Source: Gelatiniphilus marinus
GTDB lineage: Bacteria; Bacteroidota; Bacteroidia; Flavobacteriales; Flavobacteriaceae
NCBI RefSeq assembly: GCF_042678305.1
Contig: NZ_JBHUDT010000008.1
Strand: one strand, 5' to 3'
Length of the DNA stretch: 64,000 nt
The translations under genes were made by a program, and so were the position numbers. The notes beneath the pieces were generated by a model. The model was not told the origin of the DNA, did not search any database, and was given only the letters and a program-made list of their open reading frames with translations. This document shows positions 24,438 through 33,527 of this stretch, one piece after another (positions within the stretch are counted from its first letter, which is position 1; every line of letters begins with the position of its first letter).

Positions 24438-25355
24438 CTATTTAGACTTTTTTCGGTAGCGAGAAATAAATTGTCTTCTATTCTTTGCACCCGTTTTTTT
24501 GTAGATGTTAGAGGCGTGTTTGGATACGGTACTTTCTGCAATAAATAAATCCTTGGCGATTTGTTTATAACTAAGGTTACCGAGAATTGACAAGGTAATC
24601 TCTATTTCTCTTCTTGTCAAATTTTCATAAATAATTTTCACATCGGCTGAATTGATTGCCTGTTCTTTGCTCATTGCAAATACTTCATACATTTTAGTTT
24701 TATTTTCTAAAAAATAAATATGCCTATCTATCTCAATAATAGTAATTGCGTAAAAAGATGCATTCATAACTGTAAAAGTCAACCATTGGTAATCTCCAAT
24801 AAATGTCAATACAGGTAATAAAGCAATACTGGCCACACTAACCATTGATAATCTGTTACGTCGTAAAATATATTCATTTGGGTTACTCGGATTAGAAATC
24901 CTCTCGTAAAACATCCCTAAAAATAAAAAAGCGATTATCGAAATTGGTATGGTAAAAAGCAGTCTTGAAGACTTCAAGGAAGATGTGTAGAAGTATGGAA
25001 TTAAAAAGAGGATGATAAAACTTACCGAGACTAAAATTGCTAAATTTCGGATAGAAGAATTATACTTTAAAACCACAATATCATATTCCTTGTACAAATA
25101 GTAAACGATATAAACACAGAGCGCTATGGCAACACCATATGTTATGACATATTGAAGAATAAAAGGTCCTGGAAAATTTTCAATAGGTAAGAATCCACCT
25201 GTTAGATTGTATGTTATAAACAGGATGCCTAGATAAAAAAATCTTTTATATCCGCTAGAATCCTTTCGAGTAGAATAATATAGCGTAAACAATACAATGA
25301 CAGTATCTAATAAAAGATAGAAAAAAGTTGTCCAATGTATCGAGGTTCCAAACAT
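24438..25355 (-). CDS. Membrane-anchored LuxR-family regulator
   Basis: A 305-residue protein. About seven hydrophobic helices fill residues 1-205 (for example TTFFYLLLDTVIVLFTLYY, LAILVSVSFIILFLIPYFY). A C-terminal LuxR/GerE helix-turn-helix follows (LTRREIEITLSILGNLSYKQIAKDL, quoted in part, then AESTVSKHASNIYKKTGAKNR). It would read a membrane or envelope signal and act on DNA from the membrane. It follows the asparaginase-like gene by 15 bases and precedes the rteC-like gene, so it may control the element's transfer or the copper operon. Target unknown. Confidence 0.85.
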   Translation of the reverse strand: MFGTSIHWTTFFYLLLDTVIVLFTLYYSTRKDSSGYKRFFYLGILFITYNLTGGFLPIENFPGPFILQYVITYGVAIALCVYIVYYLYKEYDIVVLKYNSSIRNLAILVSVSFIILFLIPYFYTSSLKSSRLLFTIPISIIAFLFLGMFYERISNPSNPNEYILRRNRLSMVSVASIALLPVLTFIGDYQWLTFTVMNASFYAITIIEIDRHIYFLENKTKMYEVFAMSKEQAINSADVKIIYENLTRREIEITLSILGNLSYKQIAKDLFIAESTVSKHASNIYKKTGAKNRRQFISRYRKKSK

Positions 25356-25370
25356 AGTGCATACCGAACC

Positions 25371-25856
25371 TTATATGGTTTCAAATCGATTGTTCTGATT
25401 ATTTTTTTTCACATTATCCCAATTAAAAATTGCTCCGTTCATAGCGATATACACTCCTGGTTCTAGAATCTGAAGCGCAGAAAGAGCAAACCCCAAATTG
25501 AAAGGAGCATCGGTATTCTTTTTTGTTCCCAAAATAAATGCGCCAGTGAGTACAATTATTTTATTGAGGGCAAGCCTACCTAAAAACTGAGCGGTTTCAA
25601 CCATTGTAATAGTACCGTGAGTCAATAATATTTTGTCTGAGTCATTAGATTTTATTTTTTCGGCTATTAGTTCTCTGTCATCATCATTAATAAACCGACT
25701 ATCTTTGTTTAGAATTTTTTCAATAGTATATTTTAATGCAACTCGGGCGTTGGAAAGTATATCGTCAATTGCAACTGTAGTCGTTTGTTTTTGATTAAGG
25801 TTTTCATAATCAAGACCTTCAATCGTACCGCCTGTTGAAATAATATGAGTTCTCAT
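25371..25856 (-). CDS. Asparaginase-like N-terminal-domain protein
   Basis: A 161-residue protein resembling only the N-terminal half of L-asparaginases, which are about 330 residues. It keeps the STGGTIEG motif near the start, but the second motif reads ILLTHGTITM where active enzymes have HGTDT, so the catalytic Asp is replaced by Ile. The end (DAPFNLGFALSAL, VYIAMNGAIFNW) matches domain 1 of the family. It is probably not an active asparaginase and may be a binding or regulatory module. It sits between the CusB-like gene and the LuxR-type regulator. Confidence 0.8.
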   Translation of the reverse strand: MRTHIISTGGTIEGLDYENLNQKQTTTVAIDDILSNARVALKYTIEKILNKDSRFINDDDRELIAEKIKSNDSDKILLTHGTITMVETAQFLGRLALNKIIVLTGAFILGTKKNTDAPFNLGFALSALQILEPGVYIAMNGAIFNWDNVKKNNQNNRFETI

Positions 25857-25885
25857 AATACAATAGTTTTGTGCTAAATGGTTGA

Positions 25886-27658
25886 TTAGTCTATTACTTG
25901 TTTTACCTCTCCGCAGGTCAGCATTGCATCACCGAAATATGGATTTAATACTTTTTCTTCTTTGCTCAGCCAATAAGCGCCTTTGTTGTTATCTGCCATT
26001 GGGCAAAATTGATTGTATACCTTTTCGTTGACACCAAATAACTGTATCGCACTGCCCAAATGTGATGATAGATGCTTAAAATGATTTCTCTGTTCTTTTA
26101 TATCCGAGGCTTCTGCAATAGATTTAGTTGAAGATTTTAGTTCTTTTTCCAACTTCATCCAGTGATTATGAGCACTGTTGTCTTTCAATAATTTCATATC
26201 AATCTGATTCAATTTATTGAGTAGTTCCTTTGCATCGTCAGCTACTTTCTTTGAATCATCTTTTACCAATGCATCCTTTACACCTAAATAATTATTAAAA
26301 AACGTTTTCAATTGATTTTGAAAATCTACAGAGACTTTTATCCTCTCACTCATTTCTGAGTGATTACTATCTTCGCCTGAAGTTGTTTCTTGCATCCCTA
26401 AATGTCCTTCGTGTCCGGTCATTACTTTTTCGCCTTCCTTGTTCATCATTGATTTTTTACCCTGCAATTGAGCCGCTGCATCGATAGTAAAAGTTCCATT
26501 AGTGACTATCTCATCACCATTCTCCAAACCATTTAATACCTCATAACTATCTCCGATGCTATTACCCAACTTTACTTCTTGCATTTCAAAAATTGGTTCA
26601 TCAGGACTGCTTTTTACATACACTACTGAACGTTCTCCAGTCCATAAAACTGCCGTTGATGGAATATTTAGTAGCTGCTCTTTGGTTGAAGAAACACCAT
26701 CAATTTTACCCTCAACAAACATCCCAGGTTTAAATAGGTCATCTTTATTGTTTAATACCACCCTTAATTTTACCGTTCGTGTTCTTGTGTCTAATACTGG
26801 GTCAATAAATGATACTTTACCTTTAAATTCTTTGTTGGGATAGGCATTAGATGTAATAATTACATTTTGACCTTTTTTGAACAAATCAATCTGATTTTCA
26901 TAGACATCGAAATTTGCCCAAACAGTGTTTAATTTCGCTATTTTTAATAGCGGTTGGCCTTGCTTTATATAATCACCTTGTTCTACTAATTTTTCTGATA
27001 CTGTACCAGAAACCGTAGCATATACAGGAAAGTTTTCTAACACCTCACCAGAAGTTTCAATTTTATTTATTTGACTCTCCGATAATTTCCAGAGTTTCAA
27101 TTTATTTCTGACGGCTTTGTACAACGCTGGTTGCGATTCTTTTAAGGAAGCAGCTGTAATCAACTCCTGTTGTGCTGCATATAATTCAGGCGAGTAAATA
27201 GTAGCTAACAATTGCCCTTTACGAATTTCTTCTCCCGTAAAGCTCACGTTCAAACGTTCTATTCTTCCGGAAAAATAGCTCACTTGTACAGCGTTGGATT
27301 CTTCATTTTCAACTATTTTTCCTGATAACTTTATGGCGTTATTTTCCACACTACCATTACCTACTATGGATGTCTGCACATTAGCCAAAGCCATAGCATT
27401 TTCCGTTAGTTTGAATTGGTCTGCCAACAAACCATCTGCACTACTTTCGGCGGGAATTAAATCCATCCCGCAGATAGGACAATCACCAGGTTCAGGTTGC
27501 ATAATTTGTGGGTGCATTGAGCAGGTCCACATTTGATTGGCGTCTGCCACTTCATTGTGATTATGTTCTGCTTCTTTGTTTGATGAGTTACCAAAAAATA
27601 ACCACCCCAACAGTAATCCTATGACTACTAATCCAATGTAAATTGCGTATTTCTTCAT
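25886..27658 (-). CDS. cusB: CusB-like RND periplasmic adaptor with DUF3347
   Basis: A 590-residue membrane fusion protein. It has an N-terminal membrane anchor (1-25), a heavy-metal-binding segment at about 43-69 with WTCSMHPQI and CPICGMDLIP, and adaptor hairpin, lipoyl and barrel domains (about 100-400, with YSPELYAAQQEL). A His/Met-rich linker (MTGHEGHLGM) and a C-terminal DUF3347 domain (about 440-590, FCPMADNNKGAYW, CGEV) follow. It links the RND pump to the outer-membrane channel and hands over Cu(I)/Ag(I). It is separated from the cusA/TolC genes by ten kilobases but lies in the same run of minus-strand genes. Confidence 0.9.
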   Translation of the reverse strand: MKKYAIYIGLVVIGLLLGWLFFGNSSNKEAEHNHNEVADANQMWTCSMHPQIMQPEPGDCPICGMDLIPAESSADGLLADQFKLTENAMALANVQTSIVGNGSVENNAIKLSGKIVENEESNAVQVSYFSGRIERLNVSFTGEEIRKGQLLATIYSPELYAAQQELITAASLKESQPALYKAVRNKLKLWKLSESQINKIETSGEVLENFPVYATVSGTVSEKLVEQGDYIKQGQPLLKIAKLNTVWANFDVYENQIDLFKKGQNVIITSNAYPNKEFKGKVSFIDPVLDTRTRTVKLRVVLNNKDDLFKPGMFVEGKIDGVSSTKEQLLNIPSTAVLWTGERSVVYVKSSPDEPIFEMQEVKLGNSIGDSYEVLNGLENGDEIVTNGTFTIDAAAQLQGKKSMMNKEGEKVMTGHEGHLGMQETTSGEDSNHSEMSERIKVSVDFQNQLKTFFNNYLGVKDALVKDDSKKVADDAKELLNKLNQIDMKLLKDNSAHNHWMKLEKELKSSTKSIAEASDIKEQRNHFKHLSSHLGSAIQLFGVNEKVYNQFCPMADNNKGAYWLSKEEKVLNPYFGDAMLTCGEVKQVID

Positions 27659-28371
27659 TTCTTTGTTTTTTTTCGTTTTAATAATTTTCTAATTGAAGGT
27701 GACGATGTGTACCATAATAAGAAGCCACTTAATACTGTAATCAACCCTAAGAGGGAGAAGGCCCTTAAGACCGTAGTATTGAAATTATCCCTACCATCGT
27801 AATCCATTGTGTGGGTCATCCATAAAAAGTCAAACCATCGCCAACTGCGATGTCTTACGGTCTGAAATTTTCCATCTTTAATTGATACGTAGGCTTTGAG
27901 AGCTTCGTCTGTTTTATATGAAATCACAAAAGCTGGCAAAAGCTTTTCTCTATATTCGTGATGTTTGTCAACCTCATTAATTTGCTCAATAGCATTTACC
28001 TCTAGACCGCCTTTCATATTGTTTTTAGCGATATAAAGTGCCTCGTCTTTTGTGATTTTATTTTTTAGACTTCCATCAATAGCATTATAAAGTTGCTTGC
28101 CATTTACCCAATAATATGGCACGTTATCAATGTCTCTTAAGGCAATGGTATTAACGCCTTCTGAAACATTAAGCAGTGATGGACTTATAAGATTGTTAAA
28201 CGCTTTGGGCTGATACTCTAAATTTTTAAAGTGGTCACCGTGTATATCATCGATATTTGTCCAGCTGAAATACATTCCACTAATTGTCCAAAACAGGAAT
28301 TGAATCCCTAAAAAGAGACCCAAATAGCGGTGTACTTTTCTAATTTTTTGTGCTGTGTGCCTATTTACCAT
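27655..28371 (-). CDS. PepSY-domain membrane protein
   Basis: A 238-residue protein with an N-terminal helix (YLGLFLGIQFLFWTISGMYFSW), a periplasmic PepSY region (KITKDEALYIAKNNMKGG, VISYKTDEALKAYVSI) and a C-terminal helix (AFSLLGLITVLSGFLLWY) before a basic tail. The HxxH-like start (KVHRYLGL) and WMTHTMDYDGRDNF segment match PepSY-associated TM proteins, which often accompany iron or copper uptake and reduction. It overlaps the CusB-like gene by 4 bases and starts right after the DUF2911 gene stop. Specific function unknown; likely envelope copper or haem-linked redox. Confidence 0.85.
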   Translation of the reverse strand: MVNRHTAQKIRKVHRYLGLFLGIQFLFWTISGMYFSWTNIDDIHGDHFKNLEYQPKAFNNLISPSLLNVSEGVNTIALRDIDNVPYYWVNGKQLYNAIDGSLKNKITKDEALYIAKNNMKGGLEVNAIEQINEVDKHHEYREKLLPAFVISYKTDEALKAYVSIKDGKFQTVRHRSWRWFDFLWMTHTMDYDGRDNFNTTVLRAFSLLGLITVLSGFLLWYTSSPSIRKLLKRKKTKK

Positions 28372-28959
28372 CTATTGTTCTACTTTAAAATTGAAGTCAA
28401 TTGAAACTTTTTCCCAAGACAAATTTATTTTCCCTTCGGCGTCATCAACTTTATCGACTTTGTATTCTAAATGTTCCTTTATTTCTTCAGAAAAAGTAGG
28501 TTTTACTTTAAACCTAATAACATCATCTTTTTCATCATATTCATCTTTACCGTGCTGCTCCCAATTAGAATTAAATATGATTGTCCACTCATCTTTTGAA
28601 GGAATTGTAAAGAATCCATACTTACCAGCAGGAAGTGTTTTACCTTTAATTCGTAAGTCCTTATTGGTCTCTATCCAAGTTGCCATATGTGCTCCTGCTT
28701 GCCATACTTGGTCGTATGCCAATAAACCGCCGAAAATTATTCTATCTCTAACTCCAGGTGATGAATAGTCTATGTGAATATGTGCATCACCAATCATTGC
28801 CATCGTTTCGGTATGAGGACTTAAAGGCTTCTTTTTTGATTGTTCAACTTTTTCAGTTGAAACATTATGATTGTGCTTTTGTTCTTCAGAAGTTGTCTTT
28901 TCGTTTTTGCAACTCACTATTAGAAGTGCTATTGCAATTAATAAGGTTAGTTTTTTCAT
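28372..28959 (-). CDS. DUF2911 lipoprotein
   Basis: A 195-residue lipoprotein (LLIVSCKNE, lipobox Cys about residue 16) with a short His-containing linker and a DUF2911 domain: HIHIDYSSPGVRDRIIFGGL, VWQAGAHMATWIE, LPAGKYGFFTIPSKDEWTIIFN (each quoted in part). DUF2911 proteins are common in Bacteroidota and of unknown function. Here the His-rich N-terminus (EEQKHNHNVSTE) and its place directly after the copper ATPase gene (overlap of 1 base) suggest a periplasmic copper-related role, which is inference. Confidence 0.85.
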   Translation of the reverse strand: MKKLTLLIAIALLIVSCKNEKTTSEEQKHNHNVSTEKVEQSKKKPLSPHTETMAMIGDAHIHIDYSSPGVRDRIIFGGLLAYDQVWQAGAHMATWIETNKDLRIKGKTLPAGKYGFFTIPSKDEWTIIFNSNWEQHGKDEYDEKDDVIRFKVKPTFSEEIKEHLEYKVDKVDDAEGKINLSWEKVSIDFNFKVEQ

Positions 28960-31019
28960 TATGTCGTTTTTGTCTTAAGGTTTCCTTTTAATAATTGTGC
29001 ATTTATAGCACAGATTATAGTACTGATACTCATTAGTGCAGCTCCAAATGCTGGGCTTATCATAAGTCCAGGAATGAACCCCGTTGCTAAGGGCAAAGCC
29101 ACAATATTGTAACCTGTTGCCCAAACCAGATTCTGAACCATTTTGCGATAGGTGGCCTTACCAAATAATATCAAGTTGGCAATGTCTTTTGGGTTGCTGT
29201 CCACTAGTACTATATCCGCAGTTTCGGCCGCTACATCTGTTCCTGAACCAATGGCAATACCTACATCTGCCTGTGCTAAAGCAGGTGCATCGTTTACACC
29301 GTCACCTGTCATTGCCACAAATTCGTCCATTGCTTGCAATTCTATTATTTTGTCTTGTTTCTGGTCTGGTAATACTTCAGCCATATAATCATCAAGTCCT
29401 AATTTATCAGCTACATCTTTTGCTACTCTCTCATTATCGCCAGTAAGTAAAGACACTTTTATATTGTTTTTTTGGAGGATTTTGATAGCTTCATAAGAAC
29501 TCTCCCTGATTTCATCTGCGAAGGTTACAAAGCCTATCACTTCATCATCTACTATGGTAAAGATTTTGGTTTCAATGCCCTCGTATTTATCTTCAGCAAC
29601 ACTCTTGTTCAATTGTTCCATTAGCACATAACCACCTGCCTGTACTTTCTTCCCATTGACCGTTCCACTAACACCAACGCCTGCGTTGTACTTGAAATCG
29701 GTTACAGAAGGAATCTTAATATTTTCTTCTTTTGCCTTTCTTCTTAAACCTTTGGAAATATGATGTTCGGAAGGGCTTTCAACAGCCGTCGCATACTTTA
29801 AGAGTTCTGTTTTATCGTAGTCTGATGATAATGGAACAATACGTACTACTTCGTGTGAACCCTTGGTAAGTGTTCCAGTTTTGTCGAATACTATGGTCGA
29901 TATTTTGCGAGATGCTTCAAAAGCTGTTCTATTACGAATCAATAATCCATTTTTTGCCGAAATACTAGTAGATATAGCAGCTACTAGAGGTACAGCCAGA
30001 CCTAAAGCGTGTGGACAACAGATAACCATAACAGTTACCATACGTTCTAAGGCAAATGATACTGTTTCTCCTAAAGCCAACCACGTAAAGAATGTACCAA
30101 AACCTAATACTAATGCAATTACAGTAAGCCATTTTGCAGCTACGTCTGCTAAACGTTGTGTTTTAGACTTTTGCTTTTGAGCCGTCTGAACCATATTTAT
30201 CACTTTGGATAAATAGGTTTCCTCTCCAATACCTTTTACTTTTACTTTAATGACCCCATTGCCATTAATAGCACCACCAATTACTTCTTCATCAACACTT
30301 TTGCTTACAGGCTTACTTTCACCAGTAAGCATACTTTCATTAAGGTCACTTTTTCCGTCTACAATTATTCCATCAGCTGGTACTTTTTCTCCTGGTTTGA
30401 TAAGGATGATATCTCCTTCGTTTAGTTCGCTTATTTTTACTTTTCGAGTTTGGCTACCATCTACCAAATTAGCTTCATTAGGCATTAATGCTGCCAATGC
30501 TTCTAAGGCTTTACTTGCACCCAAAATAGAACGCATTTCTAGCCAATGACCAATTAGCATTACGTCAATAAGTGTTGCTAATTCCCAAAAAAACGTTTTG
30601 CCCTCGAACCCAAAAATGACCGCAACACTATAAAAATATGCTGCCGAAATTGCTACGGCAATAAGTGTCATCATTCCTGCTGACTTCTTCTTTAACTCAC
30701 TCACCAAACCTTTTAAAAATGGCCATCCACCGTAGAAGTAAACAATACTCGATAAAGCGAACAGTACATAATTACTGCCTGTGAAATTCCAGTCCACTCC
30801 TAACCAATTCTGTATCATTGGCGATAATAGAAGAATCGGTATCGTCAAAATTGTGGACACCCAAAATCTTCGCTTAAAATCTTCTATCATCATTTTGTGA
30901 TGGTCGTGACCCATTTCTCCGTGAGCAGGATTATGACCAGAATGGTCCATTTTACTATGGTCCATTTCTACTTTCTCCTTGGAATGGTTTTCGTGGTTAT
31001 GGTGTTCGTGATGTTCCAT
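28959..31019 (-). CDS. copB: Copper-exporting P-type ATPase, CopB type
   Basis: A 686-residue P1B-type ATPase. The N-terminus is a His/Met-rich tail (MEHHEHHNHENHSKE) in place of HMA domains. The membrane metal site is CPH (CCPHALGLAVP, about residue 333), which defines the CopB/P1B-3 group, rather than CPC. The phosphorylation motif DKTGTLT is near residue 380, the actuator motif LTGESKP near 230 and the hinge GDGVNDAPALAQADVGIA near 575. It pumps copper (or silver) out of the cytosol. Length is normal and no damage is seen. It follows the AAA_28 gene by one base. Confidence 0.93.
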   Translation of the reverse strand: MEHHEHHNHENHSKEKVEMDHSKMDHSGHNPAHGEMGHDHHKMMIEDFKRRFWVSTILTIPILLLSPMIQNWLGVDWNFTGSNYVLFALSSIVYFYGGWPFLKGLVSELKKKSAGMMTLIAVAISAAYFYSVAVIFGFEGKTFFWELATLIDVMLIGHWLEMRSILGASKALEALAALMPNEANLVDGSQTRKVKISELNEGDIILIKPGEKVPADGIIVDGKSDLNESMLTGESKPVSKSVDEEVIGGAINGNGVIKVKVKGIGEETYLSKVINMVQTAQKQKSKTQRLADVAAKWLTVIALVLGFGTFFTWLALGETVSFALERMVTVMVICCPHALGLAVPLVAAISTSISAKNGLLIRNRTAFEASRKISTIVFDKTGTLTKGSHEVVRIVPLSSDYDKTELLKYATAVESPSEHHISKGLRRKAKEENIKIPSVTDFKYNAGVGVSGTVNGKKVQAGGYVLMEQLNKSVAEDKYEGIETKIFTIVDDEVIGFVTFADEIRESSYEAIKILQKNNIKVSLLTGDNERVAKDVADKLGLDDYMAEVLPDQKQDKIIELQAMDEFVAMTGDGVNDAPALAQADVGIAIGSGTDVAAETADIVLVDSNPKDIANLILFGKATYRKMVQNLVWATGYNIVALPLATGFIPGLMISPAFGAALMSISTIICAINAQLLKGNLKTKTT

Positions 31020-31020
31020 T

Positions 31021-31572
31021 TTAATTGTTTTTAATGCTGTTCAATATAAAATTCACTCGTTTCAATGGTGGTAATACAGGGACGTGTACTACTGGAAACG
31101 GTAATGATTCATACACTTCAGTTATAAGATTGTGTATTTGATTTTGGTCGTTTTCACTTTCCAATCGAGCATAGTCGTTGATTAAAGGCAGTTTGTCTAG
31201 AACAAAAACCTTTTTGTAATTCACTTTACGCATTGCTTCTTTTAAAATTTCGTCAACTTCTAATTTTAAAAACCGATAGTACGCCAATGCATCAGGGATT
31301 GCCCTGTCCAAAAAAACTAAATCTTTAGGGTTTATCGATGCTTCCTGCTCGATTTGCATATCTAAAACACCAAGTTGAAACTCTCGTTTATTACTTCGCA
31401 ATTCTTCAACAGTCTGTCCCTTTACACGCATTGTATCTATATAATGCCTTGCGTGTTCAATGGTGGTTTCATATCCTCGTTCGGCAAGCATATTGATAGT
31501 GGTAGTTTTGCCAGTACTTGGACCGCCAGTAATAACACACCAATTTGTTTTTATGATTTTATTGCTTTTCAT
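31021..31572 (-). CDS. AAA_28-family P-loop NTPase
   Basis: A 183-residue NTPase of the AAA_28 type. It has a P-loop GGPSTGKTTTINML (about residues 16-29), a LVFLDRAIPDALAYY Walker-B/lid-like segment and the HVPVLPPLKRVNFILN ending. These proteins resemble small kinases (nicotinamide riboside or deoxynucleoside kinase-like) but their substrate is generally unknown. It lies between the ATP-cone/nuclease gene and the copper ATPase, with 6- and 1-base gaps, so it is part of the copper operon transcript. Its link to metal resistance is unclear. Confidence 0.85.
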   Translation of the reverse strand: MKSNKIIKTNWCVITGGPSTGKTTTINMLAERGYETTIEHARHYIDTMRVKGQTVEELRSNKREFQLGVLDMQIEQEASINPKDLVFLDRAIPDALAYYRFLKLEVDEILKEAMRKVNYKKVFVLDKLPLINDYARLESENDQNQIHNLITEVYESLPFPVVHVPVLPPLKRVNFILNSIKNN

Positions 31573-31578
31573 TTTGTT

Positions 31579-32418
31579 TTAATGGTTACATAATTCATTA
31601 GCTTCTTTAAGAATGTTTTTCTTTTTGGATGATGCCATACCCAAATCATCCAATAGTTTTGGATTATCGCAAACCTCTCTACAAAGCACAATGCCTTTGT
31701 TTAGTATCTTTTGTTTTTCCTGCTTACTTAAGGAAGGTAAAGCCGTAATCGGGTACAATCTTGAACCATCAATTTTACTTTTAAGGCTGTTTTTTTCGGG
31801 ATAATCCCAACTTACTAATCCAAGCCCTGAACATTCGCCAAATTGTATAGCATCGGTTGAGAACCTTGTATTGGTATAAACCCAGCCTTTATGAAATTTT
31901 AGTGAATGGTCATTTTGCTTTAACCATTGAGTTTCTAAATCCTTAAACCTGGACTGTATGTAAAGAGGTATTTTTACATTGCAATTTCTACCTTGGTCGC
32001 TATGGAACTTACATTCCACTAAATAATGTTCGTTAGCTTTCAAAGCAGCTACATCTACTTCGTGGGTTACACAATGACCTTGCATAACGACACCTACATC
32101 TGTATTGAAGCCTTCATATTCGAGGATTTTACCAATATATTTCTCAAAAGGATAGCCAGTTGGACCAAATTCCATAATGGCTTTTTTGAGTTTGTATCTA
32201 GCAGAACCTGATTTTGATTTGCGTTTCAACATCTTATAAGCTATTTCATAAATCCGTTTGGTTGTCATTCCTTCAGTTAATTGCTCCTGAACTTCTTGGG
32301 CGATTTCTTGCACAAGTTTTTCACTTGCTTTGGAATGCCTTAAAGAGCGTTTTAGCTTTTCGATATTGAATGCTTGAACCTCGCCTGAATACTTTATGAT
32401 ATTGATTGCTTTTTCCAT
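31579..32418 (-). CDS. ATP-cone protein with PD-(D/E)XK nuclease-like domain
   Basis: A 279-residue two-domain protein. Residues 1-90 are an ATP-cone (IIKYSGEVQAFNIEKLKRSL, quoted as the start, and RIYEIAYKMLKRKSKSGSARY), the nucleotide-sensing fold of ribonucleotide reductases. Residues about 105-200 resemble an Mrr-type restriction-endonuclease domain, with HEVDVAAL supplying the acidic residue and LVECKFH the E-x-K motif. No methyltransferase is present. It lies between USP and AAA_28 genes in the copper operon. It could be a nucleotide-controlled nuclease for DNA damage or defence; this is inference. Confidence 0.82.
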   Translation of the reverse strand: MEKAINIIKYSGEVQAFNIEKLKRSLRHSKASEKLVQEIAQEVQEQLTEGMTTKRIYEIAYKMLKRKSKSGSARYKLKKAIMEFGPTGYPFEKYIGKILEYEGFNTDVGVVMQGHCVTHEVDVAALKANEHYLVECKFHSDQGRNCNVKIPLYIQSRFKDLETQWLKQNDHSLKFHKGWVYTNTRFSTDAIQFGECSGLGLVSWDYPEKNSLKSKIDGSRLYPITALPSLSKQEKQKILNKGIVLCREVCDNPKLLDDLGMASSKKKNILKEANELCNH

Positions 32419-32419
32419 T

Positions 32420-33253
32420 TTAAAGATGTACTGTCATTACAGGTTTTTTTGAATGATTAGTAACACTCTCAGCAATACTCTTTGAAAAGACACTTGCAAA
32501 TCCTTTTCTACTATGGGTATACATTGCTATTAAATCCACATTATTTGAACCTTCAAATTTTTCAATACCACCTAATACGGTAGATTCATTATAGACGTGC
32601 ATTGCATAGTTTTCCAATTTTGGGAAGTGCGTTAAAAACTCTTTGATGGGTTGCAATCCATTTTCAACACTATTAAAATCTGATGTGGTGTTAATGTTCA
32701 ACAAATGGATTTTGGCATTACACTTTTTGGCTATGCTTTTTAACTCAATAAAGGCATTGGATATATCTTCCTTAAAATCAGACACAAATACGATATCCTT
32801 AAAAGGAAAGGCTACTGTATCTTCTTTTACAACCAAAATTGGTACTCTTGCTTTCCGAATGATTTTTTGGGCATTGCTTCCTAACAATTTCTTTAAAAAC
32901 CCATTTTGTATGCCTTTACTTCCGGTAATAATGAAATCGTGATTAAAGTTGTGAGAATGGGCTACAATTGCATCTTCGTCAGTAATAAATTCTAAAAACG
33001 TCCTTGACTTTAAACCTTTACCTTCAGCTTCTTTGTCCAAAGCCCTCAATTTACTTTTAGCTATGCCAATTGCTGCAAGGGTATCAGGGTAGTTTTGCTC
33101 CTGGGTCTTGGTTAATTTTGTCCAGTTAACTACTGTACTTATTTGATGCAAAAAATGGATTTCTGCATTAAAAAGTGCCGCCATTTCTATAGCCAATTCT
33201 GCTGCTTTATTGCAGTTATCTGAAAAATCCGTGGGTACTAATATATTTTTCAT
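32420..33253 (-). CDS. Universal stress protein, two-domain
   Basis: A 277-residue tandem UspA protein. The first domain (1-150) starts ILVPTDFSDNCNKAAELAI and has the ATP-binding ITGSKGIQNGFLKKLLGSN pattern (G-2X-G-9X-GS). The second (150-277) has VFVSDF and ends with a degenerate pattern (MYTHSRKGFASVFSKSIAE). It follows the small membrane genes by 1 base and precedes the ATP-cone gene by 1 base. USPs are often co-transcribed with copper ATPases in Bacteroidota. Role: general stress or nucleotide-dependent protection, not specifically known. Confidence 0.9.
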   Translation of the reverse strand: MKNILVPTDFSDNCNKAAELAIEMAALFNAEIHFLHQISTVVNWTKLTKTQEQNYPDTLAAIGIAKSKLRALDKEAEGKGLKSRTFLEFITDEDAIVAHSHNFNHDFIITGSKGIQNGFLKKLLGSNAQKIIRKARVPILVVKEDTVAFPFKDIVFVSDFKEDISNAFIELKSIAKKCNAKIHLLNINTTSDFNSVENGLQPIKEFLTHFPKLENYAMHVYNESTVLGGIEKFEGSNNVDLIAMYTHSRKGFASVFSKSIAESVTNHSKKPVMTVHL

Positions 33254-33254
33254 C

Positions 33255-33527
33255 TTATTTCTTTATTTGCCAATTATAAAGCGATGCAATACAGGCACCG
33301 ATTAACCAACCCAAAATGAACGTTTGAACAATTCCTAGACAAGCTTCCCAAAGTGGAATATCCATCCTAATTACAGTCGATACATCCAGTCCGTGCAGTA
33401 GGCTATTGAAGAATTTTACAGACCCTTCACGGCCAACCGTAAACATTACCACCATACAACCCAAATAGAGCAATGCTCCAGTTAGGCCTGTGGCCAATCC
33501 TAATTTTTTGATGTTGATTGTTTTCAT
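33255..33527 (-). CDS. Small two-helix membrane protein, DUF5676-like
   Basis: A 90-residue protein with two membrane helices (GLATGLTGALLYLGCMVVMF and ACLGIVQTFILGWLIGACIASLY, quoted in part). Between them is a loop with a conserved FFNSLLHGLDV stretch. This matches the DUF5676 family of small membrane proteins that occur near metal-transport genes; function unknown. It overlaps the next upstream gene by 4 bases, indicating translational coupling with the His-tailed DUF2933-like protein. Confidence 0.7.
   Translation of the reverse strand: MKTINIKKLGLATGLTGALLYLGCMVVMFTVGREGSVKFFNSLLHGLDVSTVIRMDIPLWEACLGIVQTFILGWLIGACIASLYNWQIKK

Noticed and set aside
24329..24541. Small frame upstream of the rteC-like gene
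   Set aside because: Overlaps the 3' end of the LuxR-type gene in another frame and covers the inverted repeats; no conserved features.
29084..29446. Open frame on the plus strand opposite the copper ATPase gene
   Set aside because: It is antisense to a well-supported P-type ATPase with all motifs, and its translation is low-complexity Leu/His/Gln. It is a shadow frame.
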